A stretch of DNA of 64,000 nt, from assembly GCF_007830445.1 (NCBI RefSeq), contig NZ_VLKR01000019.1, forward strand, positions 62,001-126,000. Direction: 5' to 3'. The translations under genes and the position numbers were made by a program. The notes beneath the pieces were generated by a model. It was not told where the DNA came from, did no database searches, and worked only from the letters and a program-made list of their open reading frames with translations. Source of the DNA: Sphingobacterium siyangense. Its GTDB lineage: Bacteria > Bacteroidota > Bacteroidia > Sphingobacteriales > Sphingobacteriaceae. How positions within the stretch are numbered: position 1 is the stretch's first letter; every line of letters starts with the position of its first letter. This document shows, in pieces, positions 52,419-60,561 of the stretch.

Positions 52419-54218
52419 TTATTTCAGGCCCTCTAAGTAACCTTTAACAGCTTCATTTGCCGGATCTATAGCTAATACTTTTTGGAAGCTCTCCTTCGCT
52501 TTAGGAAGATCTTGCTTCACGTAATAGTAAAGTCCGATATATGTATTTGCATCGATCAAATAATTTTTATTCTTCTCTTGTGCGCCACGTTGATTGATGG
52601 TTTCGATCAATTTTTGGAAGGATGCAACGAAATCACCTTTAGGTTGCTCCAAGTTGTCCGCGGTTAAGGCAGCAAAAGCTTTATAATAAAGCGCATTGAT
52701 CAAATATTTATCTTGTGCTTCTTTATTGTCTGTCGTTTCAATAACAGATAAGAAAGTCTGTGCTTTTTGCAAATCAGCAATTGCTTTATCTCTCAATTCT
52801 TGATTAACGACCACTTGTTCCTCATTCTTACTAGCAGCATCTTCCTTTGCACCGATTTGGTAATAAGCTTCTCCAGCATAGTAGTTTGCATCAAACAAAT
52901 ATGTCTTGTTATCTTTATAAGAAGCAACTAGTTCGAATAAAGAGGCTGCTGTCTGCAATTCTTGCTCTTGGTATTTAGCAAATGCCAACTCAGCTGTTTC
53001 TCCCAACAATTCTTTGTCTAAATCAATTGCTTTCTTAATATCGGCAATACCCTTTTGAATATTCGCCGTATTCTCTGCTGTCAATACCGGAGCCGCAGTA
53101 GCCGTGCTATCTGCACCAGCAGCCGCTGGCTTAGGGCTATTTGCTGCAATCTCAGACATACCTAGATACATATAATCCAATGGAATTACACGATCTTTTT
53201 CCATTTTGCTAAACATCTGGTTTAAGTACTCCAATGCTTTCGGATAATCTTTAGCTTTTTGGAAGGCGATATACCCCAAATAACGATAAATTTTTGGATC
53301 TACAGAAGGGTTTTGAGCTAATTCCTCAGAAACTACCTTCAAATCGTCGTATTGACGCGCGTAAACCAAGAAATCGGCATAACGGATTTTAGCTTCCAAT
53401 GAATTATCACCCGCAACTTCCAGGTATTTTTTGTATTGCTCAACACCTTTTTTATTTAACTCGACATATTTCTCGTCAGAAGTACCCGGCAATCTAGACC
53501 ATTGGTTATATGTTTCAGCCAACTCACGGTAAGTAGGTGCATATGCCGGAGTTTCCGCCGCAATAGCTTCCAATTGTGTGATAGCCTCATCAAAAGCCTG
53601 CGCACCACGTACGATCACAGCCTGTCCAACTTTCGCTTGTACTGAATTTGGATCGATATCAGTCGCTTCACCATAGCTTGTATAAGCCAATGAACCTTCT
53701 TTTAAACCACGGTATGCATCACCTAATGCGATAGGAATTGCAACATCTTTTTTGTTTTTTTCTTTCGCTTGCGTTAGGTATTCCAAAGCTTTCGCATAAT
53801 CAGGCTCAGGCGTTTTTATATATGCACGACCGATTTCCAATAATGGTTCATAATCTTTTTTACCTAATTTTGCGGTTGCCAAAGCGAATTTAGATTCAGC
53901 GCTCGCTTTATCCTTTTTCATTAAGTCAACATAGCCCAAACCTACATTGTTGATTGTAGCCTTTGGATCAGCAGCCAAACCTTGGTTGAAAATCGCAGCG
54001 GCAGAATCCGCTCTGTCGTTTACCAAATAAATTTGACCCAAATAGAAATAATTATCTCCATTCTTAGGTTGCTTAGTCACTAACTGTTGAAGGATAGTTT
54101 TCGCTTTACCATAATTTTCAGCCTCGATGGCTGCTCTAGCATCTTTCAAACTTTGTGCACTTACTGTGCCCACAGATCCCGCCAATAAAAGACTAAATAA
54201 TAATTTACTGTTTGTCAT
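52419..54218 (-). CDS. Exported tetratricopeptide-repeat protein
   Basis: The 599-residue protein has a signal peptide (MTNSKLLFSLLLAGSVGTVSAQ) and then TPR helices along most of its length. Clear units are YFYLGQIYLVNDRADSAAAI, PIALGDAYRGLKEGSLAYTS, YRYLGYIAFQKAKDYPKALE and YIGLYYYVKQDLPKAKESFQ. A low-complexity Ala/Pro/Ser/Thr linker (SPKPAAAGADSTATAAPVLT) breaks the repeats near residue 370. TPR proteins act as scaffolds; here the location is periplasmic or outer-membrane-associated. It is the last gene of the exbB-exbD-exbD-tonB-lipoprotein operon, 25 bp after the binding lipoprotein gene and followed by a strong terminator. A role in the TonB system is inferred only from the operon. Confidence 0.87.
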   Translation of the reverse strand: MTNSKLLFSLLLAGSVGTVSAQSLKDARAAIEAENYGKAKTILQQLVTKQPKNGDNYFYLGQIYLVNDRADSAAAIFNQGLAADPKATINNVGLGYVDLMKKDKASAESKFALATAKLGKKDYEPLLEIGRAYIKTPEPDYAKALEYLTQAKEKNKKDVAIPIALGDAYRGLKEGSLAYTSYGEATDIDPNSVQAKVGQAVIVRGAQAFDEAITQLEAIAAETPAYAPTYRELAETYNQWSRLPGTSDEKYVELNKKGVEQYKKYLEVAGDNSLEAKIRYADFLVYARQYDDLKVVSEELAQNPSVDPKIYRYLGYIAFQKAKDYPKALEYLNQMFSKMEKDRVIPLDYMYLGMSEIAANSPKPAAAGADSTATAAPVLTAENTANIQKGIADIKKAIDLDKELLGETAELAFAKYQEQELQTAASLFELVASYKDNKTYLFDANYYAGEAYYQIGAKEDAASKNEEQVVVNQELRDKAIADLQKAQTFLSVIETTDNKEAQDKYLINALYYKAFAALTADNLEQPKGDFVASFQKLIETINQRGAQEKNKNYLIDANTYIGLYYYVKQDLPKAKESFQKVLAIDPANEAVKGYLEGLK

Positions 54219-54243
54219 AATCTATTTTTGTACTATTTATTAT

Positions 54244-55182
54244 CTATTTAATATAACTTTCATCTCTAATAATGATCTCTCGTCCAGGCATTGTAGCAGG
54301 AACCAATCCAGCTTTCAATACAATACGTTGTCCACGATCTCCTGTCAAAAAGGCACTGAAGCCTAAACCTAAGCCCATATTCGGCTGATAGTTCATAATG
54401 TAGACAGGTCTTATAAAAGGATATAAGCCGTCGGCGATAGTCGATTGGGATGGTCTATAAAAACTGACCTTTTCGCCCTCCTTACCAACACTTTCGATGC
54501 TCAATGTACGAATTTTATCCAATAAATTCGAATTTTTTTCTACAGCTTTTAAATACCAATTATAACCAATAACGCCCACTGTATTTGCATTCTCGCTCAC
54601 ATATTTCATTACATCCTCACTATCTTTCAAAGCAGAAACAGCTTTCGGATCGATTTTGTTCAATTTAAAATAATCTTTCAAATAGCGCAGTGTGCTTGAA
54701 TTGGCGTTGTCAAAGATCAGTCGTTGTCCTGCTAAGTTACCTTCCAACAAAGACTTAACGTCTTTTTGAGGCATTATAGTATCAGCACTGTTACGATTAT
54801 TGATCAATACAACGGCATCCGACGCCATTTGGAATATTTTAGGTTGAATCCCTCGCTTTTTAAAGTAGCTATCTTCCTCATTTGTCAGCTTGCGCGTCAA
54901 CACAACCACATAGGCCGAATCGCCAAGCAATGCATTCACCGCTTTAATTTCGGGACGAGCAATAAGCTCCAAACTCGAATTTGGATAAGAACTCTCAAAC
55001 ACATCCGCAGATTCTTGGATAATAGGCAACAAAGTTTGATCCACAATAACGGGTAGCTTACCCGTTAGAATATCATCGCTCTCTTTCGTTTGCTTTGTTT
55101 TATTTTCGCAGGAAACAAAAATGCCCATACAGATGCCAAGCATCACAAGAACCATTTTATATTTTCTCATATGATACATCAT
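54244..55182 (-). CDS. PstS-like substrate-binding lipoprotein
   Basis: The 312-residue protein has a lipoprotein signal with the Cys in GIFVSCENKT. The rest looks like a periplasmic binding protein of the phosphate/PstS type: AYVVVLTRKLTNEEDSYF, ASDAVVLINNRNS, LIFDNANSSTLRYLKDYF and GVIGYNWYLKAVEKN. Three ATGs near the start (55182, 55179, 55170) are all possible; the one at 55170 would give the usual MRKYKM opening. No PstABC permease or PhoU gene is nearby; instead it lies between tonB and a TPR gene, so it may have been taken over for another job, for example sensing in the periplasm. The bound ligand is not known. Confidence 0.78.
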   Translation of the reverse strand: MMYHMRKYKMVLVMLGICMGIFVSCENKTKQTKESDDILTGKLPVIVDQTLLPIIQESADVFESSYPNSSLELIARPEIKAVNALLGDSAYVVVLTRKLTNEEDSYFKKRGIQPKIFQMASDAVVLINNRNSADTIMPQKDVKSLLEGNLAGQRLIFDNANSSTLRYLKDYFKLNKIDPKAVSALKDSEDVMKYVSENANTVGVIGYNWYLKAVEKNSNLLDKIRTLSIESVGKEGEKVSFYRPSQSTIADGLYPFIRPVYIMNYQPNMGLGLGFSAFLTGDRGQRIVLKAGLVPATMPGREIIIRDESYIK

Positions 55183-55262
55183 AAAATAAGACAGTTTAAT
55201 TAAAAAATAGTTTAATTTTTGAAGAGAGAATTGGTTGTAGCCAAAAAGAAGAGGGCAGTTAA

Positions 55263-55499
55263 TTAAAAATTATTTTGCCAAAGCCGCACAAACCGCATAA
55301 AAGAATACAGGATCAATACGACACCAAAGATTGTTTTGTAGGTTGGATTAATCTCAATGGGAAAATTGTCCCAGAATATAATCAAAAGGCCCAAAACAAA
55401 ATAAAAGCCAAACATAAATAGTCCCAAAATAGACAGAAACCGCTTCAGAGGCGATTTCTGTCTATAATTTGAACTATTATTCGAATTAAAATTTGTCAT
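55263..55499 (-). CDS. Small two-helix membrane protein, unknown
   Basis: The 78-residue protein has a polar, Asn/Ser-rich N-terminus and then two membrane helices (FLSILGLFMFGFYFVLGLLII and TIFGVVLILYSFMRFV), ending FVRLWQNNF. I do not recognise a named family. It starts one base after the tonB stop and precedes the binding lipoprotein gene by 80 bp, so it is in the same operon and is a real gene by position. It might help anchor or assemble the TonB complex, but nothing in the sequence shows this. Confidence 0.75.
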   Translation of the reverse strand: MTNFNSNNSSNYRQKSPLKRFLSILGLFMFGFYFVLGLLIIFWDNFPIEINPTYKTIFGVVLILYSFMRFVRLWQNNF

Positions 55500-55500
55500 T

Positions 55501-56388
55501 CTAATTTTGAAGGTTCAATCGAATTGGTAAAGTGTACGCTACACGAACTGGACGACCATTTTGAATACCAGGTTTCCATTTCTTCGCTTTCTTAAGCAAC
55601 CTTACGGCTGCATCACCAGTACCATATTTCAAATCGCGTTTGATATTGATGTCTGTTAAGCTACCATCTTTTTCTACAACGAAAGATACCTCAACGACAC
55701 CATTTACACCATTTTCAGTTGCCGCAGCTGGATACTCGTAGTTTGAACCTACCCAAGACATAAATGCTTGCATACCGCCTACAGGCATTGGCTGAACCTC
55801 GATGGCATTAAATGGAAGAATTTCATCTCCATTACCATTTGGATCGCCTTTTGCAGCACCAGTGATTGCGCCATCTTGTTTCTTCGAACCAAATTCACCA
55901 CGTGCAACAGAAGTACCAGTCGGGCTACCTTTCAAAGTAATACGCGCTGGAGTTTTATTTGGGTCTTTCAACTCTTCCTGAGAAGCAACTTCTTCCACAA
56001 CTTTGTTTGCAGGAGCTACTTTAGGTTCAGGGAAACGAACCAAATCTTCTTTCGGTACATCCATAGCCACTTGTTGAGGTTTTTCTTCCGGTTCTTGCGG
56101 AAGCGGCTCCTCTTCTTCAGGCTCTGGTGGTTTGATTTCTTCAAGGTCTTCCAAAGTAACTTCAGTTACTGCAGGAGGAGCCTCAACGGCTTTCTTCGGG
56201 AACAGCTTACTTCCATAAACACTAAGGAAACTGGCTATGACTACAATGCCGATAACGACAAGAAGTCCCCTGTTAGTCGCTTTAGGCGCTAGCTTACGAA
56301 GCTCATAAGCTCCGTACTCCTTATTGCGGCCTTGAAAAACGACGTCAAGCCATTCTTTCTTAAAAATATCTAATTTTGACCCTATCAT
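55501..56388 (-). CDS. tonB: Energy transducer TonB
   Basis: TonB passes proton-motive energy from ExbBD to outer-membrane receptors such as the SusC and beta-barrel proteins at the left end. The 295-residue protein has a cytoplasmic stretch of about 40 residues with the Bacteroidota phrase NKEYGAYELRKLAPKATNRG (quoted in part: RNKEYGAYELRKLAPK), one membrane helix (LLVVIGIVVIASFLSVYG), a Pro/Glu-rich periplasmic linker (KPPEPEEEEPLPQEPEEKP) and a C-terminal TonB domain (about 205-295) with NGVNGVVEVSFVVEKDGSLT, VRLLKKAKKWKPGIQNGRPV and AYTLPIRLNLQN. It is the fourth gene of the cluster, 31 bp after the second exbD. Confidence 0.95.
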   Translation of the reverse strand: MIGSKLDIFKKEWLDVVFQGRNKEYGAYELRKLAPKATNRGLLVVIGIVVIASFLSVYGSKLFPKKAVEAPPAVTEVTLEDLEEIKPPEPEEEEPLPQEPEEKPQQVAMDVPKEDLVRFPEPKVAPANKVVEEVASQEELKDPNKTPARITLKGSPTGTSVARGEFGSKKQDGAITGAAKGDPNGNGDEILPFNAIEVQPMPVGGMQAFMSWVGSNYEYPAAATENGVNGVVEVSFVVEKDGSLTDINIKRDLKYGTGDAAVRLLKKAKKWKPGIQNGRPVRVAYTLPIRLNLQN

Positions 56389-56419
56389 ATTATTTTAGTT
56401 TTTTGTGTCAATCTAATAA

Positions 56420-56977
56420 CTAATCATTATAGATATTGTCACGTTTTAACACGTCCACTTCCTCTGGAGTAATCTTTCCGATCATATAGCGTTTTACGTC
56501 TACAATTTTCATCTCGTCAAGAATGTCAACAAGATTACGTTGTGTACATTTATCACTCGGTCTTATGATTACGATCATGTCTTTACCGCCTGAAACGCGA
56601 GGTACATATGCCTTTTTCTCCATCAAAACCTTACGAATCCCATCCGCACCGTAACCAGCAACAGTAGGACCTTCGATCGGACGAGCAACTTGACCATATA
56701 CCCAAGAGACTTTATTGTCAGAACCCAATAAAATTGTAAGTGAACGATTATCTGCTGTAAGCAATTCATCGCTTTGTTGCTCCTTAATTTTATTTTTGTC
56801 TGGCATAGCCACATCCATCGCTTGCGGTTTATTTAAGGATGTGGTCAACATGAAGAAGGTAATCAACAAGAACGCCAAATCCACCATCGCTGTAAGGTCG
56901 ACCTTACCGCCATTCTTCTTGGATCTTACCTTCCCGCCTTTGCCTTTTTTACCACTATCCTGATTTAATTCTGCCAT
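56420..56977 (-). CDS. exbD: ExbD/TolR family biopolymer transport protein (second copy)
   Basis: ExbD is the single-helix partner of ExbB in the TonB motor. The 185-residue protein has a basic cytoplasmic N-terminus, the family signature KVDLTAMVDLAFLLITFFML with the essential Asp in the membrane helix, and a periplasmic domain that ends near CTQRNLVDILDEMKIVDVKR (key piece: VDILDEMKIVDVKRYMIGKI). It lies 24 bp after the first exbD and 31 bp before tonB. Two different exbD genes in a row are usual in this phylum and may form mixed dimers. Confidence 0.95.
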   Translation of the reverse strand: MAELNQDSGKKGKGGKVRSKKNGGKVDLTAMVDLAFLLITFFMLTTSLNKPQAMDVAMPDKNKIKEQQSDELLTADNRSLTILLGSDNKVSWVYGQVARPIEGPTVAGYGADGIRKVLMEKKAYVPRVSGGKDMIVIIRPSDKCTQRNLVDILDEMKIVDVKRYMIGKITPEEVDVLKRDNIYND

Positions 56978-57001
56978 TGTTTGTTCTTATTAAATCGTCA
57001 A

Positions 57002-57664
57002 TTATTTCTCCTCAGCACGCATGCCTGTTATGAAACTAAATTTGTTTTGCTTTTGATTGCGCAACGTTTCAATAACTAAATTAACCGAAGGATATTTTTC
57101 ATTCGCATCTGCTTTGATAGCCATCTTTAAAGGTCCTGGATGCACGAAATTTTTATCAGATGCTTCTTTTTCCTTATTTACCTCCTCAGCTGCAAGACGG
57201 GCATTTTGAACCCAGTAATACAACTCATTTGAAGTATTCTCTGTACTATCAACCGGGATACCAGTTTGCAGACCTTTCTCTGTACGCTTACTTCCATCCA
57301 GAGCTAATAATCCTTTCAATTTAGACATTGGTACACCAAAGTTTTCCATCAATTTGAAACGATCATAATCTTCTTGTGAAAAGCCAACGCCATATTTTGC
57401 TGACATTCTTTCTAGTGCTTTTACGCGAACCTGTTGATCAGTCGTACCGAAGAAAACTTTACCTTGATCGCCTATTGTGATCATACCTACATTTGAATCA
57501 GGTAACTTATCTTTTGTAGTCGATGCTGGGGTATCCACCGTCAATGCTTCCGGTTGGCGCGCAGTCGCCGTTAAGACGAAGAACGTAAGCAGTAAGAACG
57601 ATACGTCACACATCGCTGTCATGTCGATCGACGTACTGGCTCTTTTTACTTTTGCTTTACCCAT
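57002..57664 (-). CDS. exbD: ExbD/TolR family biopolymer transport protein (first copy, with insert)
   Basis: The 220-residue protein has the family signature SIDMTAMCDVSFLLLTFFVL with the essential Asp, and a C-terminal part with NEKYPSVNLVIETLRNQKQN. Between them, at about residues 85-165, lies an extra stretch (for example AKYGVGFSQEDYDRFKLMENF and LYYWVQNARLAAEEVNKEKE), which is absent from the second ExbD and makes this copy longer. The insert is probably periplasmic and may contact TonB or the lipoprotein. It starts 101 bp after the exbB stop, across a long AT-rich hairpin, and is followed by the second exbD. Confidence 0.92.
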   Translation of the reverse strand: MGKAKVKRASTSIDMTAMCDVSFLLLTFFVLTATARQPEALTVDTPASTTKDKLPDSNVGMITIGDQGKVFFGTTDQQVRVKALERMSAKYGVGFSQEDYDRFKLMENFGVPMSKLKGLLALDGSKRTEKGLQTGIPVDSTENTSNELYYWVQNARLAAEEVNKEKEASDKNFVHPGPLKMAIKADANEKYPSVNLVIETLRNQKQNKFSFITGMRAEEK

Positions 57665-57708
57665 TTTAAATTCTTCTTTTTAAATTAAAAACTCAATCTT
57701 CTATCCTA

Positions 57709-57760
57709 TGATGCTTTTGATTTTTGATTTCCATAAAATAAAATCAAAAACTTTCATCAT
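57709..57760. other. AT-rich hairpin between exbB and the first exbD
   Basis: TTTTTGATTT (57721-57730) pairs with AAATCAAAAA (57741-57750), and ATGATG with CATCAT at the outer ends, giving a long imperfect hairpin in the 101-bp gap. No T tract follows on the minus strand. A role in setting the exbB to exbD ratio is possible. Confidence 0.45.
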
Positions 57761-57765
57761 AGTTC

Positions 57766-58590
57766 TTATTTGTGGTTTGCAGCGTATGTTTGTACGATTG
57801 AGAAACCAGCTTCGTCGATAGAGTAAGTTAATTTATCGATTTTTGCAGTAAAGATGTTATACAATACGATAGCGAATGTTGAAGTCGCGATACCAGTTGC
57901 TGTATTGATCAAGGCCTCAGAGATACCGTTTGCCAATTTAGCTGAATCTGGAGCACCACCTGTTGCCAATGCCGAGAAGGCTTTGATCATACCTGTTACC
58001 GTACCCAATAGACCACATAATGTACCGATAGAAACTAATGTAGCGATAACGTTTAAGTTTTTCTCTAACATTGGCATTTCTAATGCTGTAGTTTCTTCGA
58101 TTTCTTTTTGAATTGCAATAGCAGCTTTTTCGGTGTTTACTTCAGGATCTGCAGATACTGATTTGTATTTCAATAAACCAGCTTTTACAACATTTGCTAC
58201 TGAACCTTTTTGTTTGTCACACTCAGCGATAGCTGAATCGATGTTTCCACCATTAATCAACGTTTGAATTTTACGAACGAAGTTTCCTACGTTACCATTA
58301 CCAGAAGCTTTGTTAATAACGATAAAACGTTCTACTGAGAAAACCCATACCATCAAGAATAAACCAAGCAAAACAGGTACGATAGCCCCAGCATGGTAAA
58401 CCATTCCTAAGTAGTTACCTGGATTTGGAGCATTTTCAGGATTGTTGTCAACGAAGTTAGTTGGATTGCCCATCACAAATTTCCATACACAGAAACCCAC
58501 GATGAAACAGATGATGATTGCAGCTTGAGCAAAGAAAGATCCTCCGTTGTTGCTCTCTTGTTTTGCAGCAGTTTTAGGTGCGTTTGCCAT
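57766..58590 (-). CDS. exbB: ExbB/TolQ/MotA family proton channel protein
   Basis: ExbB forms the membrane ring around ExbD that turns proton flow into TonB motion. The 274-residue protein has a first helix near residue 20 (QAAIIICFIVGFCVWKFV), a second with GAIVPVLLGLFLMVWVFSVERF (key piece: PVLLGLFLMVWVF), and the family core with ATLVSIGTLCGLLGTVTGMI and NGISEALINTATGIATSTFA near the end. The ATG at 58590 (MANAPKTAAK) is chosen because it gives the normal start and is preceded by a purine-rich AGAAAAA; a longer frame to 58674 would run through AT-rich leader. It is the first gene of the seven-gene operon. The 101-bp gap to exbD holds a hairpin. Confidence 0.94.
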   Translation of the reverse strand: MANAPKTAAKQESNNGGSFFAQAAIIICFIVGFCVWKFVMGNPTNFVDNNPENAPNPGNYLGMVYHAGAIVPVLLGLFLMVWVFSVERFIVINKASGNGNVGNFVRKIQTLINGGNIDSAIAECDKQKGSVANVVKAGLLKYKSVSADPEVNTEKAAIAIQKEIEETTALEMPMLEKNLNVIATLVSIGTLCGLLGTVTGMIKAFSALATGGAPDSAKLANGISEALINTATGIATSTFAIVLYNIFTAKIDKLTYSIDEAGFSIVQTYAANHK

Positions 58591-59023
58591 TTTTCTAATT
58601 TTTAGTTTTTTACTGTTGTTTAAATATATAATGTTGTTTAAATTATATGCACTCTTATTCGCTTTTGAAACCAATTTTGCAAAGCAAATTTAATATTTAA
58701 TGTCAAATTTAAAATATTCATCTCAAATATATAAAAAAAATCAAATTTGTTTTTTCAAACTGAACACACCATTAATCAGTGTTATTTTTCTCAGCAGTTC
58801 CCGTTATATAATCATTATTACTCTATGCTAAATCGCTTATTCGCAATAATTATTTTACAATGAAAGCCATTTTTTTTTTGATATGCAAAAAAATCAAGGA
58901 TTTTAAACGACAAAAAGTAAGTGATTACTCATGTTTCTGAACAACTAGGCATCCTACACTCAAAGCATACTTGCCTAATAGACAATTCATTAGATTTACC
59001 ACTATTATCCCTGATATACTTGT
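58591..59023. other. 433-bp AT-rich gap before exbB
   Basis: There is no open frame of interest. It holds the leader and promoter of the exbB operon. On the minus strand three TAnnTTTG boxes are present: TAAATTTG at 58685-58692 and 58704-58711, and TATATTTG at 58724-58731; which is used cannot be told, and no clean 19-21 bp partner TTTG is seen. The rest, up to the SUI1 stop at 59024, has no clear terminator. Confidence 0.55.
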
Positions 59024-59374
59024 TTAACCACCAACTAATTTTACGCGATACCCCTCTTTAAGTAACAAATCATAGATCTTTTGTTTAAACTCTCCCTGAA
59101 TGATGACCTCCCCATCCTTCACTGTTCCACCCACTCCGCACTTCGTTTTCAACAATTTACCTAAATTCTCCAAGTCTTCCGCTTTTCCAACAAACCCCGT
59201 AACCAACGTAACAACTTTCCCCTTCCGCATTTTCCGGTCAAGCTGCACTTTTAAGTTTTGCTGATTTACAGGTAACGTATCTGCTTCCTGAAAAAAATCA
59301 GCCAGCTGATAGCTGAAGCTGTCGTCTGTTGAATATACAACGCCCTCATAGGACTGTTTCTTATTTTTACTCAT
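59024..59374 (-). CDS. SUI1/eIF1-like translation factor (YciH family)
   Basis: The 116-residue protein has a variable N-terminus and a C-terminal SUI1 domain (about 45-116) with DRKMRKGKVVTLVTGFVG, LGKLLKTKCGVGGTVKDGEV and KQKIYDLLLKEGYRVKLVGG. Eukaryotic eIF1 checks start-codon choice; bacterial YciH affects initiation fidelity in vitro, but its role in cells is not settled. It starts 4 bp after the lipid-kinase stop on the same strand and is probably co-transcribed. I do not see a functional link between the two. Confidence 0.92.
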   Translation of the reverse strand: MSKNKKQSYEGVVYSTDDSFSYQLADFFQEADTLPVNQQNLKVQLDRKMRKGKVVTLVTGFVGKAEDLENLGKLLKTKCGVGGTVKDGEVIIQGEFKQKIYDLLLKEGYRVKLVGG

Positions 59375-59378
59375 GATC

Positions 59379-60257
59379 TTAACAAATTATCTTTAACGCT
59401 TTTGGCATAATGGAAATATCCAATTTATCGCCAAGTTCGATCGGCTCCCCATCCACATGAACCGGTGACACCTTATCAATCTCGATCTGTATGTTCTTTC
59501 CAGGAATGATCTCGACATAACTGGATTGATCTGCCGATTTATTAAAAAGATGGAAAATCATCTTTGGCAAAATGTAAAGCGGAAATTTGTGCACGATACA
59601 GACATCTAAAATGCCATCGTTAACCGAAGCCTGTGGTGCGATATAGGCATTATTTCCATATTGGGGAGAGTTCGCTACGCTGATCATAAACGCTTGCCTT
59701 TCGTATACCTTTCCATCAATCGTCAATTTGTAATGTGCCGGCTGATACTTGCTGAGCACATTAAAAACGGACTTCATATAGCCCAAAGGTCCGCGAATAT
59801 TTTCATTCGCAAAATTTTCACTTACAGAGGCATCAAAACCTAAACCCGCGATATTAAAAAATCGTCTATCATTAATTACACCACAATCCACCTCTATCGA
59901 TTCAAAACGATTAATCCGACGGATAGCAGCAGCTTCATTCATTGGAACCCCCAAGTAAAGCGCCAGGCCGTTACCAGAACCTTCAGGAATAATCCCCAAT
60001 GGAATTCCAGATCCTACCAAAGCGGAGCCCAGTTCATTGATCGTCCCATCACCACCGACCGCGATAACTGCATCATAGCCTTCTTTGACCGCTTTCAGCC
60101 CAATTTCGTAAGCATGGTTCGGTCTCGCGGTCTGCTGAAAAGTAGGATCAAACTTCTGCAGATCAAGCACATCCAGCACTTGTTTTTTAAAAGAAGTTTT
60201 ATTTTTCCCCCCTGAAATAGGATTAATAACAAACAGTATTTGTTTACGTTCTGACAT
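59379..60257 (-). CDS. YegS/BmrU-like lipid (diacylglycerol) kinase
   Basis: The 292-residue protein phosphorylates a lipid hydroxyl, probably diacylglycerol or a sphingoid or isoprenoid lipid, and sits at the inner face of the membrane. The ATP-binding loop is AVGGDGTINELGSALVGSG (about 60-78); the opening ILFVINPISGGKNK and IPLGIIPEGSGNGLALYLGV are typical, as is FNIAGLGFDASVSENF. The C-terminal beta-sandwich ends with VHVDGEPIELGDKL. I chose the ATG at 60257 because a -7 box ends three bases before it; the longer frame from TTG at 60263 would overlap that box. Sphingobacteria make sphingolipids, so a sphingoid substrate is possible, but nothing here shows it. Confidence 0.9.
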   Translation of the reverse strand: MSERKQILFVINPISGGKNKTSFKKQVLDVLDLQKFDPTFQQTARPNHAYEIGLKAVKEGYDAVIAVGGDGTINELGSALVGSGIPLGIIPEGSGNGLALYLGVPMNEAAAIRRINRFESIEVDCGVINDRRFFNIAGLGFDASVSENFANENIRGPLGYMKSVFNVLSKYQPAHYKLTIDGKVYERQAFMISVANSPQYGNNAYIAPQASVNDGILDVCIVHKFPLYILPKMIFHLFNKSADQSSYVEIIPGKNIQIEIDKVSPVHVDGEPIELGDKLDISIMPKALKIIC

Positions 60258-60260
60258 ATC

Positions 60261-60268
60261 CAAAGATA
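60261..60268 (-). promoter_or_regulatory. -7 box of the lipid kinase promoter
   Basis: TATCTTTG matches TAnnTTTG exactly and ends three bases before the ATG at 60257, so transcription would start at or within the start codon. No convincing -33 element is seen at the normal distance. Confidence 0.5.
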
Positions 60269-60381
60269 GCGGAAATTACCAATTTCTTAAAATAATGTAA
60301 TCTTTATACTAATTAACGCACTTCCCTATGCTTTTAAAAGTTAAAATATAAATTTGATTTTAAATAATCCTCAAAGTATTG

Positions 60382-60389
60382 TAGCTTTG
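60382..60389 (+). promoter_or_regulatory. -7 box of the metK promoter
   Basis: TAGCTTTG matches TAnnTTTG exactly and lies 18 bp before the predicted riboswitch, so the riboswitch would be at the 5' end of the metK leader. A TTTG at 60353-60356 is 25 bp upstream, longer than usual. Confidence 0.5.
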
Positions 60390-60403
60390 TCGCACAAAAA
60401 ATA

Positions 60404-60480
60404 GAATGTGGACTGATTTGCGTGCTGTTGCGTTACAAGGCAACGACAAGGAGATTGCAACCACAGTAAAAAAGTGCTAA
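60404..60480 (+). promoter_or_regulatory. SAM-II riboswitch candidate in the metK leader
   Basis: The arrangement and conserved bases match the SAM-II class as I know it: P1 from TGTGG (60407-60411) with CCACA (60461-60465), the loop start TGATTTG (60414-60420), TTGCAACCAC (60455-60464), and then GTAAA and GTGCTAAA (60466-60480) for the pseudoknot. A hairpin GTTGC/GCAAC (60427-60444) is inserted in the loop. It should sense S-adenosylmethionine and limit metK. It lies about 80 bases before the ATG. Confidence 0.72.
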
Positions 60481-60561
60481 AAACCCTTCGCTATCACGGC
60501 TCTTATCACTTTGCTGTTATTTCATTCTAGCGCAAATCCAATATTAAAAATTACGTAAAGC

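Noticed and set aside
60481-60540. An S-box (SAM-I) element in the metK leader, suggested by GGCTCTTATCA
   Set aside because: The rest of the SAM-I core (the GATGAAACC-type stretch and the kink-turn) is missing, while the SAM-II bases are present just upstream.
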